Origin: Betaproteobacteria bacterium
GTDB lineage: Bacteria; Pseudomonadota; Gammaproteobacteria; Burkholderiales; Burkholderiaceae_D
Direction of reading: 5' to 3'
DNA: 49,286 nt
Assembly (NCBI GenBank): GCA_016868055.1
Contig: VGHX01000012.1
Location: 1-49,286 of the forward strand
Shown here: piece by piece, positions 39,522-47,971 of the stretch
Position numbering within the stretch: position 1 is the stretch's first letter
Layout: each line of letters starts with the position of its first letter
The notes under the pieces: generated by a model
What the model was told of the DNA's origin: nothing
Databases searched by the model: none
What the model saw: the letters and a program-made list of their open reading frames with translations, nothing else
Made by a program: the position numbers and the translations under genes

Positions 39522-39998
39522 ATGTTTGAGGTACTTGTTTACCTTTACGAAACTTATTACCGGCCCGACGCCTGCCCTGATTCGGCGGCTTTGGCGAAGA
39601 AACTGTCGGCAGTTGGTTTCGAACAGGAAGAAATCTCGCGTGCGCTTGGCTGGTTGACTGACCTCGCCGAAACCACCAATGAGATGTTCAATCAGCAGGC
39701 GCACCAGACCGCGTTCTCGTTTGGTTCGCGCGTCTACGCCGACCAAGAGTACGAGATGCTGGGCACCGAGGCGATCGGTTTTATCGAGTTCTTGGAATCA
39801 GCCGAAGTCATCAACACCATCCAACGCGAAATCGTGATCGAGCGCGCCTGCGCAGTGCACGAGTCACCGATTCCGCTAGATAAACTCAAAGTTATTGTGC
39901 TGATGGTTCTCTGGAGCCAGGGCAAAGAGCCTGACAGCTTGATGTTCGACGAATTGTTCGCCGACGAAGAAAATACCCATCCGCCGCTGTACCACTGA
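39522..39998 (+). CDS. smg: Smg family protein (DUF494)
   Basis: 158 residues from the ATG at 39522 ([13 protein letters not shown]), the family start, with ACGGAG just upstream; the longest frame adds 24 unconserved residues. The protein is helical, with [10 protein letters not shown] in the middle and a C-terminal [23 protein letters not shown]. The function is unknown. Smg is encoded next to dprA in many proteobacteria. The 249-base gap to topB contains only short frames without coding character. Confidence 0.93.
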   Translation: MFEVLVYLYETYYRPDACPDSAALAKKLSAVGFEQEEISRALGWLTDLAETTNEMFNQQAHQTAFSFGSRVYADQEYEMLGTEAIGFIEFLESAEVINTIQREIVIERACAVHESPIPLDKLKVIVLMVLWSQGKEPDSLMFDELFADEENTHPPLYH

Positions 39999-40247
39999 AA
40001 ACGCAGTGATTGCCGCTGCTCGCCACAGCATTCGCTGGCAAGGTGGCGGCGCCAACTGCGGGGCCAACCCGTACAGGATTGGGCCCCACGCGCCGCTGCC
40101 CGCAAAACCCTCGCTTCCGAAAAATCTGGCGATTACCGCGAGGCGCCGTAGCTCGCCGGCTTGCGAACTGCTTGACAACCCGCTTATCATTGGCCGCGTT
40201 TGGCTGCTGAACCCGCCGGTTCAGGCGCCTCCCGATTCCTATCCCCT

Positions 40248-42947
40248 ATGACCAAAACACTCATCATTGCCGAGAAGCCCTCTGTCGCGAATGACATCGC
40301 GAAGAGTCTTGGCGGCTTTACCAAACACGATGAGTACTTCGAGTCGGACAGTTATGTCTTGTCCTCTGCCGTTGGTCACCTGGTCGAGATAGCCGCGCCG
40401 GAGGAATATGACGTCAAGCGTGGCAAATGGTCGTTCGCCAACTTGCCGATGATTCCGCCGCATTTCGCGCTCAATCCGATCCAGAAAACCGAGTCGCGCC
40501 TGAAGTTGCTGAACAAGCTGATTAAGCGCAAGGACGTCGGCAGCATCATCAACGCCTGTGACGCGGGGCGCGAGGGAGAACTGATTTTCCGTTTGATCGT
40601 GCAATACGCCAAGGCCAAACAGCCGGTACAACGGCTCTGGCTGCAATCGATGACGCCGGGGGCAATTCGTGAAGCATTCACGCATCTGCGTGATGACGAA
40701 GAGATGCTGCCACTCGCCGACGCCGCACGCTGCCGCAGTGAGGCTGACTGGCTGATCGGCATCAACGGCACACGCGCGATGACCGCCTTCAACTCAAAAG
40801 AGGGCGGTTTTTATCTCACTACGGTGGGTCGGGTACAAACACCGACGCTGTCGATCGTGGTTGAGCGCGAAGAAAAAATCAAACAATTTCAGCCGCATGA
40901 TTTTTGGGAGGTAAAAGCCGAGTTCGTTTGTGCTGCCGGCATCTACGAAGGTCGCTGGCTTGATACCAAATTCAAGAAAGACGACACAGACCCGGAGAAG
41001 AAAGCCGAACGGCTGTGGAGCAAGGCCGCTGCAGATTCAATTGTTGCCGCTTGCCGTGGCAAGCCCGGTAAAGTCAGTGAAGAGTCGAAACCGAGCACTT
41101 CAATGGCGCCGGCACTGTTCGACCTCACCAGTCTGCAGCGCGAAGCAAACGCGCGTTTCGGTTTCTCGGCCAAAAACACGCTTGGTCTGGCGCAAGCGCT
41201 CTATGAGCGGCACAAAGTGCTGACCTATCCGCGTACCGACTCGAAGCACCTGCCGGAAGATTATCTCGGCACCGTGAAGCAAACGCTAGAGTCGCTCGGC
41301 GAGATCAATAATTACTACCCGCACTCAGCGCAGATCCTCAATAACAACTGGGTTAAGCCGAACAAGCGCATTTTCGACAACACGAAAATCAGTGATCACT
41401 TTGCGATTATCCCCACCGGTCAGCTACCGAAAAGTTTGTCGGAGCCGGAGCAAAAGCTGTATGACTTGGTAGTAAGACGCTTCATGGCGATTTTCTTTCC
41501 CGCTGCCGAGTATTTGGTAACGACGCGCTACACCGAGGTGTCTGGCCACCAGTTCAAAACCGAAGGGAAGATACTCACCACACCGGGTTGGTTGTCGGTG
41601 TACGGTAGGGAAGCGGTCGATCCGAATGCGAAAGAAGGCGAGAGTAGCGGCACACTGGTGCCCGTCGCAGCCGGTGAAAGCGTGAAGACCGATAAGGTCG
41701 AACCGCATGCGTTGGTGACCAAACCACCGGCGCGCTACTCAGAAGCCACTTTGCTGTCTGCGATGGAAGGTGCAGGCAAGTTGGTTGACGACGAAGAGTT
41801 ACGCGATGCGATGGCCGGCAAAGGTCTGGGCACGCCGGCCACCCGCGCTGCCATTATTGAAGGTCTGTTAAATGAAAAATACCTGCTGCGCGAAGGGCGC
41901 GAATTAATCCCGACCGCGAAAGCATTTCAGCTCATGACGCTACTTCGCGGTTTGGGTGTGGCCGAGTTGACCGCACCCGAGCTGACTGGCGAGTGGGAAT
42001 CGAAACTGTCACGCATGGAGCGTGGCGAGATCAGTCGGGACGCGTTCATGCGCGAGATCGCGCAGATGACGCAGACCATTGTCAAGCGCGCAAAGGAATA
42101 CGATAACGACACCATCCCCGGCGACTACGCAACACTGAAAACGCCTTGCCCGAATTGTGGCGGCGTGGTGAAAGAAAATTACCGACGCTTTGCTTGCACC
42201 GAGTGCGAGTTCTCGATGAGCAAAGTGCCTGGCGGCCGGCAATTTGAAATTCCTGAAGTAGAAGAACTCCTCGCTCAGCGCACCATCGGCCCACTGCAAG
42301 GTTTTCGTTCGAAGATGGGACGCCCGTTCGCCGCCATACTCAAGATCTCTCACGACGCAGACGCCAACAACCACAAGCTTGAATTTGATTTTGGGCAAAG
42401 TAATCTCGACGACGAATCTGCAGAGCCGGTCGACTTCTCGGCTCAGACACCGCTCGGTGCTTGCCCGAAGTGTGGCAGCGGCGTGTATGAGATGGGGTTG
42501 GCGTATGTGTGCGAAAAAACCGTTGCCAGGCCCAAGGCATGTGATTTCCGCAGCGGCCGCATCATCTTGCAGCAAGAAATATTACCCGAGCAAATGGTCA
42601 AACTCTTGAACGAGGGCCGCACCGACCTGCTGCCAGGATTTGTCTCGCAGCGGACGCGCCGTGCTTTCAAGGCCTACCTGGCGCGCGGCGCAGACGGCAA
42701 AGTCAGTTTTGAATTTGAAGAGCGCAAGCCGAAGGCGGGCAAGGAAGGCGCTGATCAAGGAAAATCTGGTACACGGGTTGCGGCGAAAAAGCTGACACCC
42801 GTCGCACCGGCCAAGAAAGTCTCTGCGAGCAAAGCGCCCGCCAAGAAGGCCGCTGCCAAAAAGCCAGCGGCAAAAAAAATCACGGCAAAAAAAGTCGCGG
42901 CGAAAAAAGTGGCAGCCAAAAAAGCGGTCGCAAAGAAGGCCGCCTGA
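40248..42947 (+). CDS. topB: DNA topoisomerase III, type IA, with Lys/Ala-rich tail
   Basis: 899 residues from MTKTLIIAEKPSVANDIAKSL, where the Toprim domain begins; the longest frame adds 16 residues without support. Toprim acidic motif is NACDAGREGELI, and the catalytic Tyr lies in KVLTYPRTDS. Type IA gate motifs such as TVGRVQTPTL and GKGLGTPATRA follow. After the core come Cys-rich zinc-ribbon-like motifs (CPNCGG...CTEC and CPKCGSG). The last 50 or so residues are repeated KKxxAKK units, like histone H1-type tails, which probably increase DNA binding. Type IA enzymes relax or decatenate DNA by single-strand passage. Confidence 0.95.
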   Translation: MTKTLIIAEKPSVANDIAKSLGGFTKHDEYFESDSYVLSSAVGHLVEIAAPEEYDVKRGKWSFANLPMIPPHFALNPIQKTESRLKLLNKLIKRKDVGSIINACDAGREGELIFRLIVQYAKAKQPVQRLWLQSMTPGAIREAFTHLRDDEEMLPLADAARCRSEADWLIGINGTRAMTAFNSKEGGFYLTTVGRVQTPTLSIVVEREEKIKQFQPHDFWEVKAEFVCAAGIYEGRWLDTKFKKDDTDPEKKAERLWSKAAADSIVAACRGKPGKVSEESKPSTSMAPALFDLTSLQREANARFGFSAKNTLGLAQALYERHKVLTYPRTDSKHLPEDYLGTVKQTLESLGEINNYYPHSAQILNNNWVKPNKRIFDNTKISDHFAIIPTGQLPKSLSEPEQKLYDLVVRRFMAIFFPAAEYLVTTRYTEVSGHQFKTEGKILTTPGWLSVYGREAVDPNAKEGESSGTLVPVAAGESVKTDKVEPHALVTKPPARYSEATLLSAMEGAGKLVDDEELRDAMAGKGLGTPATRAAIIEGLLNEKYLLREGRELIPTAKAFQLMTLLRGLGVAELTAPELTGEWESKLSRMERGEISRDAFMREIAQMTQTIVKRAKEYDNDTIPGDYATLKTPCPNCGGVVKENYRRFACTECEFSMSKVPGGRQFEIPEVEELLAQRTIGPLQGFRSKMGRPFAAILKISHDADANNHKLEFDFGQSNLDDESAEPVDFSAQTPLGACPKCGSGVYEMGLAYVCEKTVARPKACDFRSGRIILQQEILPEQMVKLLNEGRTDLLPGFVSQRTRRAFKAYLARGADGKVSFEFEERKPKAGKEGADQGKSGTRVAAKKLTPVAPAKKVSASKAPAKKAAAKKPAAKKITAKKVAAKKVAAKKAVAKKAA

Positions 42948-43046
42948 AAATTCTCCAGTTAAACGCCGGCGGATAGTGTTGTGCTGGTGGATTTTGCGCT
43001 GCGTTAAACTGCGGCGACATCAAACTGCAGTTTCCCCATCCTGCTA

Positions 43047-44264
43047 ATGCGTAACGCCACCGACGCTTCCCGGCTCACGACTGTACTGTTCGCCAGCGGC
43101 ATGATCCTGTCGTTGGCGATGGGTGTTCGACATGGTTTCGGCTTTTGGTTGCAGCCGATTTCGCAGCACCATGAGTGGACGCGCGATACCTTTTCTCTCG
43201 CAATGGCGCTGCAAAACCTGATGTGGGGCGTGTTTGGCCCCTTCGCAGGCATGGCTGCTGATCGTTTTGGCGCGCCGCGCGTCGTGCTGCTCGGCGCGTT
43301 GCTGTACATGGCGGGTCTTCTGGCGATGTCCAGCGCCTCCGATCCCACGCTGTTTGCGGTGAGCTCGGGTGTGCTGATTGGCGCGGGGCTCGCGTGCACC
43401 GCATTTGGCGCGTTGTCGGGTGTGGTGGGTCGTACGGCGCCGGTGGCCCGGCGGTCATGGGCGTTCGGTATTCTCGGTGCCGCCGGCTCATTCGGGCAGT
43501 TTGCGATGGTACCCGTCGAGCAGATGCTGATCGCTGGCGCGAGTTGGCAGGGTGCCTTGCACTGGCTGGCGGCGGCCGTAGTACTGGTCATGGTGCCGCT
43601 GTCGCTGCTATTGCGTGAGCCAGCACTGACCACCGCTTCTGGCGGCGCGTCGCAAAGTATTACTGAAGCGGTACGTGAAGCCTTTGCGCATCTTCCGTTC
43701 CGTTTGCTGGTAGCGGGATATTTTGTGTGCGGGTTCCAAGTCGTATTTATCGGCGTACATCTACCCTCTTACCTGAAAGATCGCGGGGTGTTTGATCCGA
43801 AAGTCGCCGTGATTGCGCTTGCCTTGATCGGCTTTTTCAATATCTTCGGGTCTTTCACCGCTGGCCAGCTAGGCGGCAGGCTGTCCAAGCCGAAATTACT
43901 GGCGGCGATTTATCTCGCGCGCGCATTCATCATCAGCGCGTTTGTGTTCGCTCCGCTGACCACGACGTCGGTATACATATTCGCCGCGGCGATGGGGCTG
44001 CTCTGGTTATCGACCGTGCCGCTGACGAATGGTGTGATCGCAGGCATGTTTGGCGTTCGTCATTTGTCGATGCTGTCAGGCTTTGTTTTTTTCTCACACC
44101 AGCTCGGCAGCTTCTCGGGCGTCTGGCTGGGCGGCTATCTTTACACGGTGCAAGGCAGCTACGACACCGTATGGCTGATTACGATCGGACTCGGTCTGGT
44201 CGCCTGCGCGCTAAGCCTGCCTATCAGCGAGGCGGCGGTAGCACGCGAGCCGCAAGCGGCGTGA
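43047..44264 (+). CDS. MFS transporter, monocarboxylate/oxalate-formate antiporter-like
   Basis: 405 residues with 12 membrane segments. GVRHGFGFWLQPISQHHEWTRDTFSLAMALQNLMWG and FGPFAGMAADRFGAPRV resemble the monocarboxylate/oxalate:formate branch of the MFS. The substrate is not predictable. It is divergent in character from the 22270-23655 MFS protein and lacks its long loop. Its stop overlaps a small downstream gene as GTGA. Confidence 0.87.
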   Translation: MRNATDASRLTTVLFASGMILSLAMGVRHGFGFWLQPISQHHEWTRDTFSLAMALQNLMWGVFGPFAGMAADRFGAPRVVLLGALLYMAGLLAMSSASDPTLFAVSSGVLIGAGLACTAFGALSGVVGRTAPVARRSWAFGILGAAGSFGQFAMVPVEQMLIAGASWQGALHWLAAAVVLVMVPLSLLLREPALTTASGGASQSITEAVREAFAHLPFRLLVAGYFVCGFQVVFIGVHLPSYLKDRGVFDPKVAVIALALIGFFNIFGSFTAGQLGGRLSKPKLLAAIYLARAFIISAFVFAPLTTTSVYIFAAAMGLLWLSTVPLTNGVIAGMFGVRHLSMLSGFVFFSHQLGSFSGVWLGGYLYTVQGSYDTVWLITIGLGLVACALSLPISEAAVAREPQAA

Positions 44265-44407
44265 GGCTGCGGCTGCGGTTGCGGCTGCGGCTGCGCCCCG
44301 CCCTACTCGGCCTTGCCGCGAGCGTGCTGGCGGTACTCGGCTTTATTGGTTACTTGCGCCCGGCTTTTATGGTCAGCATCGCTAATCAGATCTGGCTGTG
44401 CTTTTAG
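44261..44407 (+). CDS. 48-residue membrane protein coupled to the MFS gene
   Basis: Starts at a GTG overlapping the MFS stop (GTGA, 44261-44264). The first residues are (Leu-Arg) repeats from a CTGCGG-like hexamer tract, followed by one hydrophobic helix (ALLGLAASVLAVLGFIGYL) and a tail RPAFMVSIANQIWLCF. The positive N-terminus predicts a cytoplasmic start. Small proteins ending in a ...ANxxWxCF pattern are something I believe occurs in Burkholderiales, but I cannot name a family. The frame continues upstream into the MFS gene, which I discount. Confidence 0.6.
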   Translation: MRLRLRLRLRLRPALLGLAASVLAVLGFIGYLRPAFMVSIANQIWLCF

Positions 44408-44424
44408 GCCACCGGTAGAATAGG

Positions 44425-44655
44425 GTGGTGAACCTGACCCTAACTGAGCTCGAACAAGCCATCAACTACTGGCGGCGCATGCGCCCATCGCAGGGCGAGG
44501 AGCGGGCGCTGTCGGCCGAGGTCAATGCACTAGCTGATGTATACGCCCTGATGATCTTCCACCGTGCCGCTACGCTGCCATTGGACGACTTATCCGGCAC
44601 CGCGCGCGAGCTGATTGTGGCTTGGCGCGACGCGCGCCAAGGCAACGCGGCCTAA
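44425..44655 (+). CDS. DUF3717 family protein
   Basis: 76 residues. LTLTELEQAINYWRRMRPSQGEERALSAEVNALADVYALMIFHR is the DUF3717 pattern, in which the N-terminal helix and INYWR are conserved. It starts at tandem GTG codons (44425 and 44428) and either may be used. It is 17 bases after the small membrane gene and is probably co-transcribed. The function is unknown and the family is mostly found in Burkholderiales. Confidence 0.85.
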   Translation: MVNLTLTELEQAINYWRRMRPSQGEERALSAEVNALADVYALMIFHRAATLPLDDLSGTARELIVAWRDARQGNAA

Positions 44656-44722
44656 TCGACGAGCCCCTGATAATTGCCCGTCTCCCGAGGCAGGGCCCCA
44701 GTGGGGATTTCAAGGTGTTCGC

Positions 44723-44780
44723 GTTAATCGTTTATTAAATCCGCAGCAAATCAAAGCTCTCGTGTTAATTGTTGATTAAT
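44723..44780 (+). promoter_or_regulatory. Two TTAAT-N5-ATTAA dyads upstream of the phasin gene
   Basis: GTTAATCGTTTATTAA (44723-44738) and GTTAATTGTTGATTAA (44764-44779) differ at two bases. Each is a perfect TTAAT-N5-ATTAA inverted repeat, centred at 44731 and 44772, that is 41 bases apart, or about four helical turns. They lie 46 and 87 bases (centre) upstream of the predicted -35, a typical place for activator sites. Confidence 0.65.
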
Positions 44781-44798
44781 GCGCCCTCACATTATTGA

Positions 44799-44807
44799 TG
44801 CGCCGCA
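44799..44807 (+). promoter_or_regulatory. PhaR-like operator, upstream copy
   Basis: TGCGCCGCA, the exact reverse complement of the second site at 44855-44863. PhaR repressors of phasin genes bind TGC-rich dyads with core TGC-N3-GCA. It lies 11 bases upstream of the -35. Confidence 0.5.
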
Positions 44808-44817
44808 CAAAAAGTGC

Positions 44818-44846
44818 TTGACTTCTGGCTATGCCGCCCTTAAGTT
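44818..44846 (+). promoter_or_regulatory. Phasin gene promoter
   Basis: TTGACT (44818-44823) and TAAGTT (44841-44846) are separated by 17 bases. The -35 is strong and the -10 weak (three of six), so activation or repression by bound proteins is plausible. Predicted start about 44853, near the second TGC dyad. Confidence 0.55.
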
Positions 44847-44854
44847 CGCTTTGT

Positions 44855-44863
44855 TGCGGCGCA
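44855..44863 (+). promoter_or_regulatory. PhaR-like operator, downstream copy
   Basis: TGCGGCGCA within TTGTTGCGGCGCACAA, lying on the predicted transcription start where a bound repressor would block transcription. Confidence 0.5.
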
Positions 44864-44900
44864 CAACGGCCGCTTAACCCTCGAATTCAAGGAGAAATCC

Positions 44901-45455
44901 ATGTTGGCCAATCAGGAACAATTCACCAAAGTCACTAAAAACTCTATCGACTCGCAGCTCAAAGCGATGCACGAGCTCGCCAATCAGGCGCTCAACAGCG
45001 TCACCGAGCTGGTCGAGCTGAACATTGCAACCGCGAAGCAGTCGCTTGAGCAGACATCGACCGCCGCAGCACAATTGTTGGCCGCCAAAGACGCGCAAGC
45101 CCTGATCGACGCGACCTCAGCTCAGGCTCAACCAGGCACTGAAAACGCACTGGCTTACGCGCGCCACATGGCTGCCATCATGACCAAGGCGCAAGCCGAC
45201 TTTACCAATGCGACAGAGACCCGCATCGGTCAGACCACCCGTCAGATCAATCAACTGATCGACGAAATGGCCAAGTCAGCGCCAGCCGGCTCAGAGAATG
45301 TGATCACGCTGTTGAAAACCGGTGTTGCCAACACCAACGCCGCTATCGAACAAATGGTCAAAGGCAGCAAGCAGGCGCTAGCGACTATGGAAAGCGGTTT
45401 CGAAGAAATTACCACCCAATTGTCGGCAGCGAAGCCGAGTCGCGCCAAGAAGTAA
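44901..45455 (+). CDS. phaP: Phasin family protein (PHA granule-associated)
   Basis: 184 residues, nearly all helical and amphipathic, with no signal peptide. Features are QEQFTKVTKNSIDSQLKAMHELANQALNSVTELVELNIATAKQSLEQ and a C-terminal AMKxGG-free Lys-rich end KPSRAKK. Phasins coat polyhydroxyalkanoate granules and control their size and number. An ideal AAGGAG (44889-44894) lies 6 bases before the ATG, suggesting high expression. Followed by a strong terminator. No pha synthesis genes are in the window. Confidence 0.93.
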   Translation: MLANQEQFTKVTKNSIDSQLKAMHELANQALNSVTELVELNIATAKQSLEQTSTAAAQLLAAKDAQALIDATSAQAQPGTENALAYARHMAAIMTKAQADFTNATETRIGQTTRQINQLIDEMAKSAPAGSENVITLLKTGVANTNAAIEQMVKGSKQALATMESGFEEITTQLSAAKPSRAKK

Positions 45456-45484
45456 TTGCGACGGACGGTGGTGCCAGTAAAAAC

Positions 45485-45510
45485 GGGCCGCGATGCGGTC
45501 CGCTTTTTTA
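45485..45510 (+). terminator. Terminator after the phasin gene
   Basis: CGGGCCGC (45485-45492) and GCGGTCCG (45496-45503) form an 8-bp stem (one G-T pair) with a GAT loop, followed by six T (45505-45510). An A-run precedes it, so it may also serve the convergent oxidoreductase gene. Confidence 0.9.
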
Positions 45511-47118
45511 TGCAGGCGCCGCTTGTTTGGCCGCTATCGATTGCGCTACAGCTTCGGCTACACGAATGCCATCAATCGCTGCGGACATGATGCCACCCGC
45601 GTAGCCAGCGCCTTCTCCTGCCGGGTACAGGCCGCGTGTGCTGATGCTTTGAAAATCTTGCCCGCGCCGGATTTGAACCGGTGATGAGGTACGGGTTTCT
45701 ACCCCCGTCAGCACCGCGTCTGGCATGGCAAATCCTTGAATCTGCCGATCGAATGCGGGCAGCGCCTCTCGTATGGCCTCGATCGCAAATGATGGCAGCG
45801 ATGGCGCCAGGTCACCCAGACGAACGCCCGGTTTGTACGACGGCAGCACGCTGCCAAAGGTGGTCGAGGGCCGCTGCTGAATGAAGTCGCCAACTAGCTG
45901 GCCAGGGGCGCAGTAGTCGCCGCCACCTAATTCAAACGCGCGCGACTCCAGCTCGCGCTGAAGATGGATACCGGCCAGCGCATGGCCTGGATAATCGTCA
46001 GGCGTGATACCAACCACAATGCCCGCATTTGCGTTGCGCTCATTGCGCGAGTACTGGCTCATGCCGTTGGTGACTACACGACCCGGTTCGGATGTCGCCG
46101 CGATCACCGTGCCGCCCGGACACATGCAAAAGCTGTAGACGGAGCGGCCATTGCCGGCGTGATGCACCAGCTTGTAATCTGCTGCCCCCAGCATCGGGTG
46201 GCCGGCAAACTTGCCAAAACGGGCGCGGTCAATGAGCGACTGCGGGTGCTCGATACGAAAGCCCACCGAAAATGGTTTGGCTTCCATGAACACACCGGCG
46301 TTGTGCATCATCTGGAAGGTATCGCGCGCACTATGACCGATGGCGAACACGGCATGATCGGCGCGCAATGTTTCGCCACTGGAGAGCTGCAGTGCGCGCA
46401 GATGGCCATCGACAATCTCAAGGCCATCAACTTTTTGCTCGAACAAAAACTCACCGCCAAGCGCCACGATCTCCGCGCGCATCAGCTCGATCATTTTCAC
46501 TAACCGGAAAGTACCGATATGCGGTTTGCTGACGTACAAAATTTCCGCCGGCGCGTCCGCTTTCACAAACTCTTCCAACACCTTGCGGCCATAGTGCTTG
46601 GGGTCGCCTACTTGAGTCCACAGCTTGCCATCGGAAAAAGTACCCGCGCCGCCCTCGCCGAATTGCACGTTTGACTCTGGATTAAGCTGATGCTGACGCC
46701 ACAACGCAAACGTGTCTTTGGTGCGTTCTCGCACGACTTTTCCGCGCTCGACCACGATGGGGCGAAAACCAGACTGCGCAAGAATCAATGCAGCAAACAA
46801 GCCGCAAGGGCCAAAGCCGACCACGACGGGCCGCAGCGACAAGTTGTCGGGCGCATGCGCCGCGAAGCGATACGCCATATCCGGCATCACGCTGACCTTG
46901 GGCAGCCGCCGTGAGAGCAGGGTTGGCTCGTCGTGCAGCGCGACGTCGACGGTGTAGACCCACTGTATCGCTGATTTTTTGCGTGCGTCATAGCCGCGCC
47001 GAAAAATCTGCAAGCTGCGTAGTTCGTCGGTGCCGATGCCCAAACGCTTTAGCACGGCGTCACGCAGCGCATGCTCGGGGTGGTCTAGCGGTAATACGAC
47101 GTCGGTCACGCGTAGCAT
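45508..47118 (-). CDS. FAD-dependent oxidoreductase (COG2509 family)
   Basis: 536 residues from MLRVTDVVLPLDHPEHA, the family start; the longest frame adds 16 residues and begins at a TTG. An N-terminal alpha/beta segment (about 1-75) is followed by the FAD-binding motif VVVGFGPCGLFAALILAQ, then NVQFGEGGAGTFSDGKLWTQVGD and C-terminal RGLYPAGEGAGYAGGIMSAAIDGIRVAEA. The fold resembles BaiN/HI0933-type reductases. The substrate is unknown. The gene is complete and divergent from the SET gene. Confidence 0.88.
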   Translation of the reverse strand: MLRVTDVVLPLDHPEHALRDAVLKRLGIGTDELRSLQIFRRGYDARKKSAIQWVYTVDVALHDEPTLLSRRLPKVSVMPDMAYRFAAHAPDNLSLRPVVVGFGPCGLFAALILAQSGFRPIVVERGKVVRERTKDTFALWRQHQLNPESNVQFGEGGAGTFSDGKLWTQVGDPKHYGRKVLEEFVKADAPAEILYVSKPHIGTFRLVKMIELMRAEIVALGGEFLFEQKVDGLEIVDGHLRALQLSSGETLRADHAVFAIGHSARDTFQMMHNAGVFMEAKPFSVGFRIEHPQSLIDRARFGKFAGHPMLGAADYKLVHHAGNGRSVYSFCMCPGGTVIAATSEPGRVVTNGMSQYSRNERNANAGIVVGITPDDYPGHALAGIHLQRELESRAFELGGGDYCAPGQLVGDFIQQRPSTTFGSVLPSYKPGVRLGDLAPSLPSFAIEAIREALPAFDRQIQGFAMPDAVLTGVETRTSSPVQIRRGQDFQSISTRGLYPAGEGAGYAGGIMSAAIDGIRVAEAVAQSIAAKQAAPA

Positions 47119-47206
47119 GTGGTCATCCAAGAGAGCTGAAGCTCTGTGTGGCATTTGTTGCGCCAACGATTGTACCGAACTGATAACCAGCTATTGGTAG
47201 GAAGAG

Positions 47207-47222
47207 TGATAGCGCGCTATCA
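47207..47222. repeat. 16-bp perfect palindrome between oxidoreductase and SET genes
   Basis: TGATAGCGCGCTATCA is self-complementary over all 16 bases. It lies 89 bases upstream of the oxidoreductase start and 139 upstream of the SET gene, between divergent genes, where an operator would be expected. Just to its left TAACCAGCTATTGGTA (47183-47198) is an imperfect dyad. Confidence 0.8.
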
Positions 47223-47360
47223 TGCGCGCCTTACGCAGCCTATGCACCATGCCGTGCGAACTAGCGTTGGGCCTTAATTATCGTCGGCACACGCGTGTAG
47301 ACACTTTTTTGCGAGCGATCGATTGCCACTCTTAGTTATCTTGCAGCGTTGCGCTGAGCC

Positions 47361-47852
47361 ATGAATACCTCGTCACGCAAAACCGCACAGGTTTTACCGG
47401 CGGAGTGTTACAAAGTGCGCTTGTCCATGGTTCACGGTGACGGCGTGTTCGCCACGCGAAAAATTATTGCAGGCGCCCGTATCATTGAATACGGTGGTAA
47501 ACGTATCAGCGAAAAGCAAGCCGATCAACGATTCGGTCTAGACCCTGACAACCCGTATCACACATTTTTTTTCAGCTTGGATAATGGCCGTCTGATTGAC
47601 GGCGGCGATAACGGCAACGACGCGCGCTGGATTAATCATTCATGCCAGCCGAATTGCGAAGCGCAAGAGGAAAAAGGCCGGGTCTATATTCATGCGTTGC
47701 GCGACATACGACGCGGCGAGGAGCTTTGTTATGACTACGGCTTGGTGGTTGAGCAGCGCATGACGAAATCACTCAAGGCAGCGTACGCCTGCCACTGCGG
47801 TAGCAGTGAATGTCGTGGCACCATGCTGGCGAACAAAACGCGCCGCCGCTAA
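47361..47852 (+). CDS. SET-domain protein-lysine methyltransferase
   Basis: 163 residues, one SET domain and post-SET. Motifs are GDGVFATRKIIAG near residue 26, the RWINHSCQPNCEA substrate/SAM motif at about 95, GEELCYDYG at about 118 and the zinc-binding post-SET CHCGSSECRGTML. All catalytic features of eukaryote-like SET enzymes are present, so it should be active. The target protein is unknown; related stand-alone SET proteins occur in many proteobacteria. It is not near a histone-like gene. Confidence 0.93.
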   Translation: MNTSSRKTAQVLPAECYKVRLSMVHGDGVFATRKIIAGARIIEYGGKRISEKQADQRFGLDPDNPYHTFFFSLDNGRLIDGGDNGNDARWINHSCQPNCEAQEEKGRVYIHALRDIRRGEELCYDYGLVVEQRMTKSLKAAYACHCGSSECRGTMLANKTRRR

Positions 47853-47971
47853 ACCAGAGACCTCGACGTCAACGCATTGCAGGGTACAGCCTGTCTACCT
47901 CGCCGCATTCAACCTCACAAGCGCCCGGACGCCATAGTCGGTAGTGCCTGCAGGCCTGCTTCCTATTACTG

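Noticed and set aside
40006-40251. Short frames in the smg-topB gap
   Set aside because: Two overlapping frames of 66-81 residues lack recognisable features, and topB starts at 40248.
44171-44260. Longer version of the small membrane protein starting inside the MFS gene
   Set aside because: The added 30 residues are an out-of-frame reading of the transporter; the GTGA overlap gives a better start.
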